This document shows, piece by piece, positions 7,261 through 16,324 of a DNA stretch of 64,000 nt. Below the pieces are notes generated by a model. The model did not search any database, was not told the origin of the DNA, and was given only the letters and a program-made list of their open reading frames with translations. Positions within the stretch are counted from its first letter, which is position 1; each line of letters starts with the position of its first letter. Position numbers and translations under genes: made by a program. The stretch comes from Terrimonas sp937888905 (lineage in GTDB: Bacteria; Bacteroidota; Bacteroidia; Chitinophagales; Chitinophagaceae). The stretch covers positions 1 to 64,000 of the forward strand of contig CALATA010000003.1 of the NCBI GenBank assembly GCA_937888905.1, in the 5' to 3' direction.

Positions 7261-9159
7261 ATGGAGTATTTCAAGAAGCTGGAAGACCTGCTGAAACTCG
7301 AGCGCGAAGAAGATAAGCGTATGTATGCCACGATGGCTGCCAATGCTTCCGTAGCCGAACGCCGTGACAACGGTCTTTGCTGGTATCCCGTTGCCATCCG
7401 GGATAAAGAATTTGGCAAAGGTGATTACCTGACTGTAGAACTCGAACGTACCACGCACCAGGATCTTCCGCATCAATTGCGCTCAGGCGTGCCCGCCGCT
7501 TTTTTCTCCAATCATGCTCCGCGCGAAAACAGGACCGAAGGCATTGTAACCTGGGTCGGCGGCAACAAACTCCGTCTCTCGCTCCGAACAGACGAACTGC
7601 CCGATTGGGCCCGCGATGGCAAACTCGGCGTTGACCTGCTTTTTGATGATAATAGTTACGATGAAATGCAAAGCGCGTTGCAACGCGCTGCAAAGCTCGG
7701 AGAAAATGCAACTGACGGACGACTGGTCCGTGTACTCACCGGTGCTGCACAGCCTGCATTCAACCATGAAACATTTGAAATAACTATTCCTTCACTCAAT
7801 CCTTCCCAACAACAAGCTGTTCAGAAGATCTTGCAGGCCGAAGACCTGGCAATTGTACACGGCCCTCCCGGCACCGGCAAAACAACTACGCTGGTGCAGG
7901 CGATAAAAGTATTGGTGAAAAACGGCAACCCGCGCATGCTCGTTACCGCTCCCAGCAACGCAGCGGTTGATCTGTTAAGTGAACGATTGGCTGCGCAGGG
8001 ATTGAATGTATTGCGGATTGGTAATCCCGCACGTGTTTCCGAAAGACTTTCTTCGCTCACATTGGATGAAAAAATGTCGGCACATCCTTCGATGAAAGAG
8101 ATCGGCCGGTTGAAAAAGCAGGCGAATGAGTTTCGCAATATGGCGCACAAATACAAGAGGCAATTTGGTAAAGCTGAACGCGAACAACGCAAAGCTTTGT
8201 TTGATGAAGCCTATGCATTGCTAAAACAGGTTGACCAGACCGAACAATACATTTTGCAGGATCTGCTGGATAAAGCGCAGGTGATTACAGCCACCCTGGT
8301 CGGAGCCGCGAATCCGGCTATCCGGTCATTACGATATGATACGGTGGTGATCGACGAAGCTGGTCAGGCATTGGAACCTGCCTGTTGGATTCCTATCGTC
8401 AAAACGCGCAAGCTGGTGCTGGCCGGTGACCATTGCCAGTTGCCACCAACCGTTAAAGCTGCTGTGGCCAATGGCCTGGAAAAAACATTAATGGAGAAAT
8501 TGGTCGCCATTCATCCGTCTTCGGTGGTGATGCTGAATGAACAATACCGGATGCATGAACAGATTATGCATTATTCGTCTGCTCATTTTTACCACAATGC
8601 ATTGCAGGCACATCAAAGCGTGAAGGATCACCGCCTTTTTCCCGATGACCAACCTTTGTTATTTGTGGATACGGCGGGTTGCGGTTTCGATGAAAAGCAG
8701 GATGGTACGGCGACCAGCAATCCTGAAGAAGGCGCCTTTCTTTACCGCCATCTGAATCACCTGGTAAAATTGTTGTCGTCGCATGAAGCGGGAAACTTTC
8801 CTTCCATTGGTATTATCTCCCCTTATCGCCGGCAGGTAGAGTGGTTGCAGGATGCATTGAATCACCAGCCTGCGCTGGCTCCCTACCGCCCGTCGATCAC
8901 TGTTAATACCATCGACAGTTTCCAGGGACAAGAGCGTGACATCATTTATATCAGCCTTACCCGCAGCAATACCGAAAACCGCATTGGCTTCCTGACGGAT
9001 ATTCGCCGCATGAATGTGGCGATGACGCGGGCACGCAAAAAACTGGTGGTGATCGGCGACAGTGCCACTCTCTCGCAATATCCTTTTTATGCGGGCTTTA
9101 TCAGTTATGCAGAAGGGCAAAACGCCTATCAAAGTGCATGGGAATTGATAGAAGACTAA
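7261..9159 (+). CDS. SF1B (UPF1/IGHMBP2-like) helicase
   Basis: A 632-residue superfamily 1 helicase. Motif I (GPPGTGKTTT) starts at about residue 201. Motif II (VVIDEAGQALEP) has D365-E366. Motif III is GDHCQLPP, and motifs V/VI are VNTIDSFQGQERDIIYISLTRS and VAMTRARKKLVVIGD. The N-terminal 180 residues form the beta-rich nucleic-acid-binding part seen in UPF1/IGHMBP2 relatives. It should unwind or translocate on single-stranded DNA or RNA with 5'-3' polarity, but its cellular role in Bacteroidota is not established. It converges on and overlaps the FAD/Rieske gene by 4 bp. Confidence 0.9.
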   Translation: MEYFKKLEDLLKLEREEDKRMYATMAANASVAERRDNGLCWYPVAIRDKEFGKGDYLTVELERTTHQDLPHQLRSGVPAAFFSNHAPRENRTEGIVTWVGGNKLRLSLRTDELPDWARDGKLGVDLLFDDNSYDEMQSALQRAAKLGENATDGRLVRVLTGAAQPAFNHETFEITIPSLNPSQQQAVQKILQAEDLAIVHGPPGTGKTTTLVQAIKVLVKNGNPRMLVTAPSNAAVDLLSERLAAQGLNVLRIGNPARVSERLSSLTLDEKMSAHPSMKEIGRLKKQANEFRNMAHKYKRQFGKAEREQRKALFDEAYALLKQVDQTEQYILQDLLDKAQVITATLVGAANPAIRSLRYDTVVIDEAGQALEPACWIPIVKTRKLVLAGDHCQLPPTVKAAVANGLEKTLMEKLVAIHPSSVVMLNEQYRMHEQIMHYSSAHFYHNALQAHQSVKDHRLFPDDQPLLFVDTAGCGFDEKQDGTATSNPEEGAFLYRHLNHLVKLLSSHEAGNFPSIGIISPYRRQVEWLQDALNHQPALAPYRPSITVNTIDSFQGQERDIIYISLTRSNTENRIGFLTDIRRMNVAMTRARKKLVVIGDSATLSQYPFYAGFISYAEGQNAYQSAWELIED

Positions 9160-10700
9160 GGATGTTTTTTATTTCCGGGATTTTCCAGGGCAATTTTTTC
9201 CAGGTCGCGGTCGGCAGGCCCGGTGAGCACTTTGCCATCCATTGAATAACGGGCACCGTGACAGGGGCAATCCCAGGATTGTTCGGCATTGTTCCAGTTT
9301 ACGTCGCAATGCAAGTGCGTGCAGGATGGGTTGACGCCATGTAATATTCCTTTGTCATCTTTATATAAAGCGATTTTCTGTCCTTCTTCTTTGATGAGTT
9401 TTGCCTCATCTCGGGCGAGTGCTGACCATCCGCTTATTTTTTCACCGGAAAAAATTTTTCCTGCGAATTGTTTTACCACATCGGCATTGTGCTGAATGAA
9501 ATTGACAAAACCGGCCACCGGTTTAAGCCTGTTCGGGTTAAACAATTTTGCATAGCGATCGTCTCGGCCGGTCAATAAACCCGTTAATGTGATCGCGGCC
9601 ACGTTACTATAAGTCATGCCGTTTCCGCCAAAGCCTGTTGCCACATAAATATTTTGCGGATGCCCGGGAAGATGTCCGATATAAGGTAGTCCGTCCGCCG
9701 GTTCATAATATTGCGATGACCAGCGATATGCAATTTCTTTTACATTGAAATAGCGCTGTACAACGGCTTCCAGCGTTTCAAATAAATGCCGCGTATTTTC
9801 TTCATGGCCGGTCTTGTGGTCTTTGCCGCCTGCGATCAGGTATTTTTTTCCATTTATTTCCTGGCATCTGAAATAATGATAGGGATCGACCATGTCATAG
9901 CTTAACCCGTCGGGATACTCATCGTCCTGCAAAGTGACGGCCATGGCATAACTGCGGTAAGGCATGCATCGGAGATGAAGCAGGTTTACTCCCGGCGGAA
10001 TATGCGTGGCATATATCAAATCCCGCGCTTTGAAGGTGCCTGCGTCTGTGGTGATCTTTAAAGGTTCTGTTTCTTCCACTCCGGTTACCCGACAATGTTC
10101 AACGATGGTGCCACCGGCTTTTTCAAAGGCTTCAGCAATGCCATATAAATAATGCAGGGGGCTGAAGCTCGCCTGGCCATTAACCTGTATAGCTTTTGTA
10201 AAAGGGATCGGGAAAGGGATTTCGGTAGTATACGTGAGGTCGATTCCCGCCGCTTCCGATGCTTTGGCGATCTCAGCCAGTTCTTTTTCCTGTTCTTCAT
10301 TCTGCGCGTACAGGAAAGCCTGTTGTTCTTTGTAGGCGCAGGGAATGGCGAAACGATTAACACGTTCATGGATCAGCCGCAACGCTTCCTGTGCGGCTTT
10401 GGCCGTGAGTTTTGCATCATCTTCACTGAAGTTTTTCTGAATTGTGGTATAAGGTGTATCGAGCAATGTATTGAGGTGTGCCGTGGTACCCCCGGTTGTG
10501 CCGAAGCCCGGTATTTCTTTTTCCAATACAAGGCATTTTTTTCCGGCTTCCTGCAGGGAAAGGGCAGTGGAGATGCCTGTGATGCCACCGCCGACGATGA
10601 TCACATCATATACTAACCGGGGATCAACCTTGCTTTGCGGTGTAAAGGCGAATATATTTCCCTGCCACAAACTGATCATGGCACCGTCGCGTTGTATCAT
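9156..10700 (-). CDS. FAD-dependent oxidoreductase with C-terminal Rieske [2Fe-2S] domain
   Basis: A 514-residue fusion. The N-terminus holds a DAO-type dinucleotide fold (VIIVGGGITGISTALSLQEAG, then LEKE) and later the FAD-closing motif YVATGFGGNGMTYS. The last about 90 residues are a Rieske domain with both ligand boxes, CTHLHCDVNW and CPCHGARY. Fusions of this type are common in Bacteroidota and some Gram-positives; the natural substrate is unknown, though the DAO fold suggests an amine or amino acid. There is no export signal, so it is cytoplasmic. Its stop (TAG) overlaps the helicase stop. Confidence 0.9.
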   Translation of the reverse strand: MIQRDGAMISLWQGNIFAFTPQSKVDPRLVYDVIIVGGGITGISTALSLQEAGKKCLVLEKEIPGFGTTGGTTAHLNTLLDTPYTTIQKNFSEDDAKLTAKAAQEALRLIHERVNRFAIPCAYKEQQAFLYAQNEEQEKELAEIAKASEAAGIDLTYTTEIPFPIPFTKAIQVNGQASFSPLHYLYGIAEAFEKAGGTIVEHCRVTGVEETEPLKITTDAGTFKARDLIYATHIPPGVNLLHLRCMPYRSYAMAVTLQDDEYPDGLSYDMVDPYHYFRCQEINGKKYLIAGGKDHKTGHEENTRHLFETLEAVVQRYFNVKEIAYRWSSQYYEPADGLPYIGHLPGHPQNIYVATGFGGNGMTYSNVAAITLTGLLTGRDDRYAKLFNPNRLKPVAGFVNFIQHNADVVKQFAGKIFSGEKISGWSALARDEAKLIKEEGQKIALYKDDKGILHGVNPSCTHLHCDVNWNNAEQSWDCPCHGARYSMDGKVLTGPADRDLEKIALENPGNKKHP

Positions 10701-10847
10701 AAATAATTGTTGAAATGAATAGATGCAATTGATTGATCAAACGCTATGCCTTTTAAACGGTAAAGGATACCGCTGTTGTTCAACTGACAAAAGTGTGCAA
10801 TCGGCAACGGATTGTGTCGCTATATCCCCAATGCGTGCGGCTGCCGC

Positions 10848-11303
10848 TTAACGGCGGCTTTCCGGCTCCATCGGAAAATGATGGCTCGCTTTCAGCAGGT
10901 CGGAATGTTGTTGCGATAATAAAGCGCTGACTATCCCTGGCAGTCCTGTTGCTTTATCGAGCACGCGCCGGTAGATATTCCCCGTTGTTTCATTGATCTG
11001 GCTGATTACTTCTTTCAGCGACACTTCATTTCTTTTGGTAAAAAGAACTTCTCTCATGTGGAACATCGGGTGCCAGCATTCGGTATTTAACAACTCAAAT
11101 GACGGGCGTATGGACGTTTTCAGCAGGCTGACGATCTCTTTCCTGCAATGACGGGCCTGAGTGGCCAGGTTGTCCATAAACTGGGCGATAGCAGGATTGC
11201 TATCGCCCGCCTTTTGCTGCAACTCACGTAATCTTATCTCACGAAATCCCTGCAGCAATTGAAGTTTGTATATATCGCAAAAGGAAGTTGCCGAGAGTGT
11301 CAT
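10848..11303 (-). CDS. Helical hypothetical protein
   Basis: A 151-residue protein, almost certainly all-helical, without signal or membrane segments. I do not recognise the family; the length and helix pattern (GFREIRLRELQQKAGD, IAQFMDNLATQARHCRKEI) would fit a ferritin-like or DUF2383-type bundle, but no metal-binding ExxH pair is evident. It lies 6 bp upstream of... the lipoprotein gene is actually transcribed first, and this gene follows it by 6 bp on the same strand; with the SDR gene they form a likely three-gene operon. Confidence 0.65.
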   Translation of the reverse strand: MTLSATSFCDIYKLQLLQGFREIRLRELQQKAGDSNPAIAQFMDNLATQARHCRKEIVSLLKTSIRPSFELLNTECWHPMFHMREVLFTKRNEVSLKEVISQINETTGNIYRRVLDKATGLPGIVSALLSQQHSDLLKASHHFPMEPESRR

Positions 11304-11309
11304 AAATGA

Positions 11310-11540
11310 TCAGGGTTTGGGTTGTTGATGTTGAAGGTGCATGGGCACGGAGTCGGTGCGGTTGTACGGCGTGTCGGTGGAGGGAATATTTCCTGTATCA
11401 ATACGAGGACCGCTCGCCGGATTATTGCCCGGAATTGTAGAGTCTTGTGCTACCTCATTTGAATCCCGGTTGCTGTTTGGGTTGTTGTTACAAGCTGCCA
11501 GCAGGAAGAGTACGAGCCCTGCAAAAAAAATCTTTTTCAT
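11310..11540 (-). CDS. Small lipoprotein
   Basis: A 76-residue protein with a classic lipoprotein signal: KK, a hydrophobic core, and the lipobox LLAAC at residues 14-18, followed by an Asn/Ser/Asp/Pro-rich disordered tail. It is likely exported and anchored in the outer or inner membrane. There is no recognisable domain. It lies between the SDR gene and the helical hypothetical gene, all transcribed leftward with short gaps (26 and 6 bp). Confidence 0.75.
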   Translation of the reverse strand: MKKIFFAGLVLFLLAACNNNPNSNRDSNEVAQDSTIPGNNPASGPRIDTGNIPSTDTPYNRTDSVPMHLQHQQPKP

Positions 11541-11566
11541 AATAAATCCTATTTAGCATTATATAA

Positions 11567-12421
11567 TCAGGCATTGATCACTGTACCACCGTTGGGGTGC
11601 AATGTCTGTCCCGTGATAAAAGCACTTTCATCGGAGGCAAGAAATACATAACAAGGAGCAATTTCTACCGGCTCTGCAGGACGCCCCATCGGTACATCGT
11701 TACCAAATTCGGCCACTTTTTCTTCATCAAAAGAAGCGGGGATCAGCGGTGTCCATACGGGCCCCGGTGCTACGGCATTCACTCGTATACCCTGGGAAAC
11801 GAGCGACTGCGAGAGGCTCCTGGTAAAGCCGATAATAGCGGCTTTGGTTGCACTGTAATCCATCAGATCGGGATTGCCGCGAAAGGCCGTAATAGAGGCG
11901 GTATTAATAATGGAGCTGCCTTCTTTCAAATAAGGTACGGCGTATTTTGCCAGGTAGAATTGCGAAAATATATTGGTACGGAAGGTCAGTTCGAGTTGCT
12001 CCGCCGTAATGTTGGTGATGTCTTTTTGCTGGAATTGAACGGCGGCATTATTGACCAGGATATCCAGTTTCCCGAAATGGGTGAGGGTTTGTTGTACCAG
12101 GTTTTTGCAGGCATCTTCATTGGTAATATCGGCTGCCAGTACCAGTGATTTGCTGCCGTACCACTCAACGATCTCGGCTGTATGACGGGCGTCTTCGTGC
12201 TCATCCAAATAGGCAATGGTGACCGAAGCACCCTCTTTGGCGAAGGCGATAGCGACGGCCCGGCCGATGCCGCTGTCGCCTCCGGTGATAAGCGCTACCT
12301 TGTCTTTTAGGCGTCCCAAACGCGGTTTATCATTGGTGTAAATGGGCTGGGGGTGCATCTGTTTCTCCAATCCCGGCTGGCGATTTTGGTGTTGCGGAGG
12401 TATAGTACGTTTGTCGGGCAT
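11567..12421 (-). CDS. SDR family oxidoreductase (YhxC/YhdG-like general-stress type)
   Basis: A 284-residue short-chain dehydrogenase with an N-terminal extension rich in Pro/Gln, typical of the YhxC-like group (PDKRTIPPQHQNRQPG, then KPRLGRLKDKVALITGG). It has the cofactor motif TGGDSGIG, the NNAA motif, and the catalytic YSATKAA. The C-terminal GQTLHPNGGTVI is typical. An NAD(P)-dependent dehydrogenase/reductase of unknown substrate. The open frame extends to 12538, but the ATG at 12421 matches homologues. It appears to be the first gene of the leftward operon with the small lipoprotein. Confidence 0.87.
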   Translation of the reverse strand: MPDKRTIPPQHQNRQPGLEKQMHPQPIYTNDKPRLGRLKDKVALITGGDSGIGRAVAIAFAKEGASVTIAYLDEHEDARHTAEIVEWYGSKSLVLAADITNEDACKNLVQQTLTHFGKLDILVNNAAVQFQQKDITNITAEQLELTFRTNIFSQFYLAKYAVPYLKEGSSIINTASITAFRGNPDLMDYSATKAAIIGFTRSLSQSLVSQGIRVNAVAPGPVWTPLIPASFDEEKVAEFGNDVPMGRPAEPVEIAPCYVFLASDESAFITGQTLHPNGGTVINA

Positions 12422-12815
12422 AGATTCGTTTGTTTGGTAACCAGGTACAAAAGTCCCGCCACTCCTGTGTTTCAGGGGGGGGCAGCGATTTAAGGCTTTG
12501 TATTTTAGGAGATAAGAGAGGAGGGGAGTGTGGAGCAATAACGGAGTTGCCAGGGGGCTTGTGTCGACCTGTTTTCCCGCGAGTGTTACCGTATGCCCTC
12601 AGCTTCGGCGATGAAATTTTTTAAGAAAAGTGGGGGATATTAGGTGAAAATAATACCTTTAATTTCACAGTGATGGCACAGGTAAAATCAGGAGGTAAAA
12701 TACCCCGGAGAAGCCCGCTGAAAAAAAGGTGGATTGAATGTGGGAAAATTATGCATCCATCTATACCAAAAGCTGTAAATTTAGTCATTAACCCATTAAT
12801 TTAATATTAATAACC
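12422..12815. other. Intergenic region without a supported gene
   Basis: About 390 bp between the divergent SDR and histone-like genes. It has a run of Gs near 12474-12482 and becomes AT-rich near 12780-12815. A near-match to the -7 element (TACCTTTA, 12654-12661) might serve the histone-like gene with a long leader. I see no ORF or RNA that I can support. Confidence 0.5.
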
Positions 12816-13220
12816 ATGGCAACAGTAAAGAAAGCTGCGAAAAAAGCAGCTCCAAAAAAAGCAGTAAAAAAGGCCGCTCCTAAGAAAGCCGCCAAAAAAG
12901 CAGCAGCTCCTAAAAAGGCCGCTCCAAAAAAAGCAGCCGCTCCTAAAAAAGCAGCGAAGAAAAAATCAGCCCGCAAACCAAATGCAGCTTTCATGGCTCC
13001 TCTGACTCCAAGCGCAACACTCGGAGAAGTAATCGGAACCAAAGCTCTGCCCCGTACAGAGATCATCAAAAAGATCTGGGACTACATCAAGAAAAATAAT
13101 CTCCAGGACAAAAAGAACAGACGTATGATCAACGCTGATGCCAAACTGAAAGGTTTGTTCGGTAAAGACCAGGTGTCTATGTTCGACCTGGCTAAGATTG
13201 TAAGCAAGCACGTGAAATAA
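12816..13220 (+). CDS. Histone H1-like Lys/Ala-rich protein fused to a SWIB/MDM2 domain
   Basis: A 134-residue DNA-binding protein. Residues 1-52 are a Lys/Ala/Pro repeat tail built from KKAAPKKA-like units, as in histone H1 tails and bacterial H1-like proteins. Residues about 58-134 are a SWIB domain (LGEVIGTKALPRTEIIKKIWDYIKKNNLQ, then INADAKLKGLFG and MFDLAKIVSKHV). Such tail-SWIB proteins are known in Chlamydiae and Bacteroidota and are thought to organise the nucleoid; this is inference for the present protein. Gene-internal repeats make this stretch of DNA A-rich. A strong terminator follows. Confidence 0.88.
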   Translation: MATVKKAAKKAAPKKAVKKAAPKKAAKKAAAPKKAAPKKAAAPKKAAKKKSARKPNAAFMAPLTPSATLGEVIGTKALPRTEIIKKIWDYIKKNNLQDKKNRRMINADAKLKGLFGKDQVSMFDLAKIVSKHVK

Positions 13221-13243
13221 GCGAATAGCTTTTCAACTGATTC

Positions 13244-13276
13244 AAGGGTACAATATTATGTTGTGCCCTTTTTTTA
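13244..13276 (+). terminator. Intrinsic terminator of the histone-like gene
   Basis: Ten-bp stem (AAGGGTACAA / TTGTGCCCTT, one G-U pair) with a 7-nt loop, running into a T-rich tract. It lies 24 bp after the stop codon. Confidence 0.85.
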
Positions 13277-13279
13277 TTG

Positions 13280-13498
13280 GTCAATTGTGAATCGTGAGTC
13301 GTCAATCGTGAATGGTGAATCGTCAATAAGTGAATGAACGGCCCGCGGCTACGGACAGGGTTCGTGCCCTTCGGGGACCTCAGGGAGCAAACCTGAATAT
13401 AGTGCCTATCACCTATAACCTAAGTCCGAAGTACCGGCCTTACGCACTTACCTGCAACCTATCACTTAATACTTAAAACTTAATACTTACCACCTCAC
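13280..13498. repeat. Composite heptad element L1 (F1-core C2-F2)
   Basis: Seven F1 heptads (GTCAATT, GTGAATC and variants) at 13280-13328 are followed by core C2 at 13367-13385 (CCCTTCGGGGACCTCAGGG). Three F2-like units lie near 13405-13425 and six F2 heptads (ACCTATC, ACTTAAT and variants) at 13457-13498. The F2 array overlaps the response-regulator stop codon. The order F1-core-F2 is shared with other loci in this window. Confidence 0.8.
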
Positions 13499-14115
13499 AC
13501 CAGGCCTTCATGGATGGCCACTTTCACTAAACCGGCTGTATTTTTTACATTCAATTTCTGAAGCAGGTTGTTGCGGTGGTTCTCAACCGTGCGGAGACTT
13601 AAAAATAATTTTCCCGCTATTTCCTGGTTGGTGTGTTCTTCCACAATGAGTTTCAGAATATCTTTTTCTCGCCGGGTGATCATCTGACGGGAAGGCTGCC
13701 CGGCAAGGCTGTTGAGTAACTGCGATTTGAAATTTTCCTGCAAAAAGATTTCGCCTTCATGTACGGTTTCAATGGCTTTTATCAGCACTTCCGGACTCAC
13801 ATCTTTCAGCAGGTATCCCTTGCATCCTTTCTGCAGCATCTGCCGCACCTGTATCAGCACATCCACGTTGGTAAGTGCGATCATTTTGATTTTGGGATAT
13901 TTTCTTGCAATGATCTCAGAGAGTTCAAAACCTGATTTGCCTGGCATCTGTATGTCCAGTAATAACACATCGGGCTGACGCTTTTCCAACCCTTCGAGTA
14001 AGGCGTCTCCATTGGAATACACGTCTTCCACCTGGATATTCGGAGCATCGGCAAGGATTTTCTGAAGTCCCTGCAGTATAATGACCTGGTCGTCTACTAT
14101 GGCAATATTGATCAT
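13495..14115 (-). CDS. LuxR-type (NarL/FixJ) response regulator
   Basis: A 206-residue response regulator. The receiver has acidic residues D8-D9, the phosphoacceptor D54 in LLLDIQMPG, and a conserved Thr (ALTN) near 82. The C-terminal LuxR HTH includes TRREKDILKLI and AGKLFLSLRTVENHRNNL. It starts 3 bp downstream of the histidine kinase gene and belongs to the same transcription unit, so the pair forms one two-component system. The regulated genes are unknown; the neighbouring PorP and T9SS cargo genes are candidates. Its stop codon is embedded in an F2 heptad array. Confidence 0.92.
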   Translation of the reverse strand: MINIAIVDDQVIILQGLQKILADAPNIQVEDVYSNGDALLEGLEKRQPDVLLLDIQMPGKSGFELSEIIARKYPKIKMIALTNVDVLIQVRQMLQKGCKGYLLKDVSPEVLIKAIETVHEGEIFLQENFKSQLLNSLAGQPSRQMITRREKDILKLIVEEHTNQEIAGKLFLSLRTVENHRNNLLQKLNVKNTAGLVKVAIHEGLV

Positions 14116-14118
14116 GAT

Positions 14119-16209
14119 TTAATGGTTGTCTTCGTTTTCGTGGTAAGATTCAAATTCAAGATAGATGCTGGTGCCTGATTCGGGGGAACTCTGGATATCG
14201 AGCTTTCCACCGAGATCATTTACTCTTTCCTTTACGTTACGCAATCCCATGCTATAAGATTTTTCAAATGCTTCTTCCGGTAACCCGATACCGTCATCTT
14301 CGATCGTGACGCTGAGTGAACCGTCTTCATGATAGTTGAGCTGCACAAGTGCATGCTGCGCCTTTGCGTGCTTGATAATATTATGTACAAGTTCCTGTAT
14401 GATCCGGTAAATAGAGAGGTCATAGATGGTAGTGGCGCGGTTGGTGTCGCCGAGCGCCTGAAGGGTAATGGTCGTATCGCTTTTGCTCATCATTTTTTCG
14501 CAGAACGCCTGCACTGCGCTTGCCAGTCCGAGTTTGAGTAAAACTTCCGGCATCAGGTTGTAAGCGGCTTTGCGGAGCTCCACCGTTGCGTCTTCGAGCA
14601 GACGGAGGCCGTCTGTAAAATCTTCGTTTTCCTCCATGCCTTTCACTTTTTTAGCCAGTTCAAAATTCATCCGCGCTACGGACAGCAGTCCCCCGATGCC
14701 GTCATGCAATTCTCTTCCTATACGGGTACGTTCCCGTTCTTCTCCGGCAATGGAAGCTTTCAGCCGTTCGATCTTGATCTTTTGCTGAAGGCTGCCGATC
14801 CGTTCTTCCTGGAGCTTTTGTTTGTCAATATTTTTTTTGCGCCACAAACCAAAAATGATGGCGCCGCAGAGTGCAAAGAAGGAAATGCCAGCGATCCAGA
14901 AGTTACGGTCGCGCAAACGGCTGTTGGCTTCCGAAAGCGCGAGCTTCTGCAATGCAAGCTGTTTGTCTTTTTCCGCCATGCGGTTACGGATCTCCAGTCG
15001 CGTGATCATGTCCAGCCGCTCCTGGCGGGCCAGGCTGTCATTCAGTTTGATGAAAATGTTTTTGTATTCCAATGCCCGTTTGAAGTTGCCGAGCTTTTCA
15101 TTGGCGTTGGCGTAAATTTCATAAGACTCCACTACTTCATTGCGCAGATGTGTGCCTGTCAGCGGTAACTCTGCCCAGGTTTTATTCAGTATGGTGATTA
15201 CATCTTCGTAACGCTTCTGCTGGTAACGGGCCTTGGCTTCCAGCAGGTCTGTGAAGGAGAGATAAAAGGCGGTGAACTTCTTATTCTGCGGCTGGTCGCC
15301 GAGATTGCGGATGTTGGTGATATACTCAAATGCTTTGCCCGGATTTTCCTCCTGCAGATAAGTGTCGGCAATATTGGCCAGTGTGGATATGCGACGGCTG
15401 AGGGTGAGTTTGTCAAGTTTTTCGCGTTCACGGATATAAGTCTGATAGTAGTAACGTGCGCTGTCAAACATTTTTATTCCGTGGTAATAGGCACCCTGGA
15501 TAAAGTAAACGGTACTGTTGGCATCGGCACTGTCTTTAATCCGCGATGCCGCATCGCGCACTTTCTCCACGAAGCGTTGTATTGTTTTTTTGTATTCAAT
15601 ACTGTTGTAGCTGCCGTAGTCAAGATTGATCCAGAAAATGGCAAGCTTGGTAAATACATCGATGGCAAATTGCGGCTCGGTTATATTTCCTTCTTCCATT
15701 TCCGCGCCCAGCAGGTAGTAATAGTAAGCGGAGGAATCTGTTTTTCCTTGTTCATCATAGGCCTGTGCCAGCAGAAGATGTACGCGGGCCACTTCATCGA
15801 TAGAACCCCAGCGTGCGATGTCGTATTTGCGCAGCGCATCCGAAGCCAGTTCGATTGATTTGCCTACATCATTACCAAAGTACCAGGCACCCAGTTTGGC
15901 AGATGCCAGCGCCATACCTTTTTCAAAACCGGCAGCCTGGCTGTTTTCCAGGGCAACGGAGAGGTATTTAAAGGCTTCCTGTGGCAATCGCTCGGTAAGG
16001 TTGCTCCCCTCGCGGATCTGCGACATGATAACGGAAGTGTCCGTGATTCCCTTTAATGCGGCAGGAGCGGTTTTCTGGGAGAATGTATTCAACGCGGCCA
16101 ATAAACCCAACAGCAGTGCAGTCAGTGAAGATATTTTTTTACCTCGCAGTTTGTTGAACGAAAAACGATTTCGTTGTTTGTCCGCAGGGTTATACAGGCA
16201 GTCAGTCAT
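14119..16209 (-). CDS. TPR-containing sensor histidine kinase (HisKA_3 type)
   Basis: A 696-residue membrane sensor kinase. An N-terminal hydrophobic segment (about 28-45) exports a sensor domain of tandem TPR-like helices. A second TM helix lies at about 436-456. A coiled-coil linker then leads to the HisKA_3 dimerisation helix with the phosphoacceptor His502 in RELHDGIGG, and an HATPase_c domain with N610 in the N box and the G1 box DDGIG at 638-642. This TPR-HisKA_3 layout is typical of Bacteroidota. The partner is the LuxR response regulator 3 bp downstream. The signal is not known; the TPRs probably bind a protein or peptide in the periplasm. Confidence 0.92.
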   Translation of the reverse strand: MTDCLYNPADKQRNRFSFNKLRGKKISSLTALLLGLLAALNTFSQKTAPAALKGITDTSVIMSQIREGSNLTERLPQEAFKYLSVALENSQAAGFEKGMALASAKLGAWYFGNDVGKSIELASDALRKYDIARWGSIDEVARVHLLLAQAYDEQGKTDSSAYYYYLLGAEMEEGNITEPQFAIDVFTKLAIFWINLDYGSYNSIEYKKTIQRFVEKVRDAASRIKDSADANSTVYFIQGAYYHGIKMFDSARYYYQTYIREREKLDKLTLSRRISTLANIADTYLQEENPGKAFEYITNIRNLGDQPQNKKFTAFYLSFTDLLEAKARYQQKRYEDVITILNKTWAELPLTGTHLRNEVVESYEIYANANEKLGNFKRALEYKNIFIKLNDSLARQERLDMITRLEIRNRMAEKDKQLALQKLALSEANSRLRDRNFWIAGISFFALCGAIIFGLWRKKNIDKQKLQEERIGSLQQKIKIERLKASIAGEERERTRIGRELHDGIGGLLSVARMNFELAKKVKGMEENEDFTDGLRLLEDATVELRKAAYNLMPEVLLKLGLASAVQAFCEKMMSKSDTTITLQALGDTNRATTIYDLSIYRIIQELVHNIIKHAKAQHALVQLNYHEDGSLSVTIEDDGIGLPEEAFEKSYSMGLRNVKERVNDLGGKLDIQSSPESGTSIYLEFESYHENEDNH

Positions 16210-16278
16210 TTAACTAAATTACAACATCGGACGATACGCTCCGGAAACCTTAACCTGATAATTAGTCAGGGAAATGAA

Positions 16279-16302
16279 GCAGCACACCTTGCGGCGTGCT
16301 GC
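16279..16302 (-). terminator. Hairpin after the PorP-like gene
   Basis: A 10-bp stem (GCAGCACGCC / GGTGTGCTGC on the minus strand, one G-U pair) with a 4-nt loop, 22 bp beyond the PorP-like stop. The T-run after it is weak, so termination is likely but unproved. Confidence 0.55.
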
Positions 16303-16324
16303 TTTCCTGAGACCTGGTATCTGC

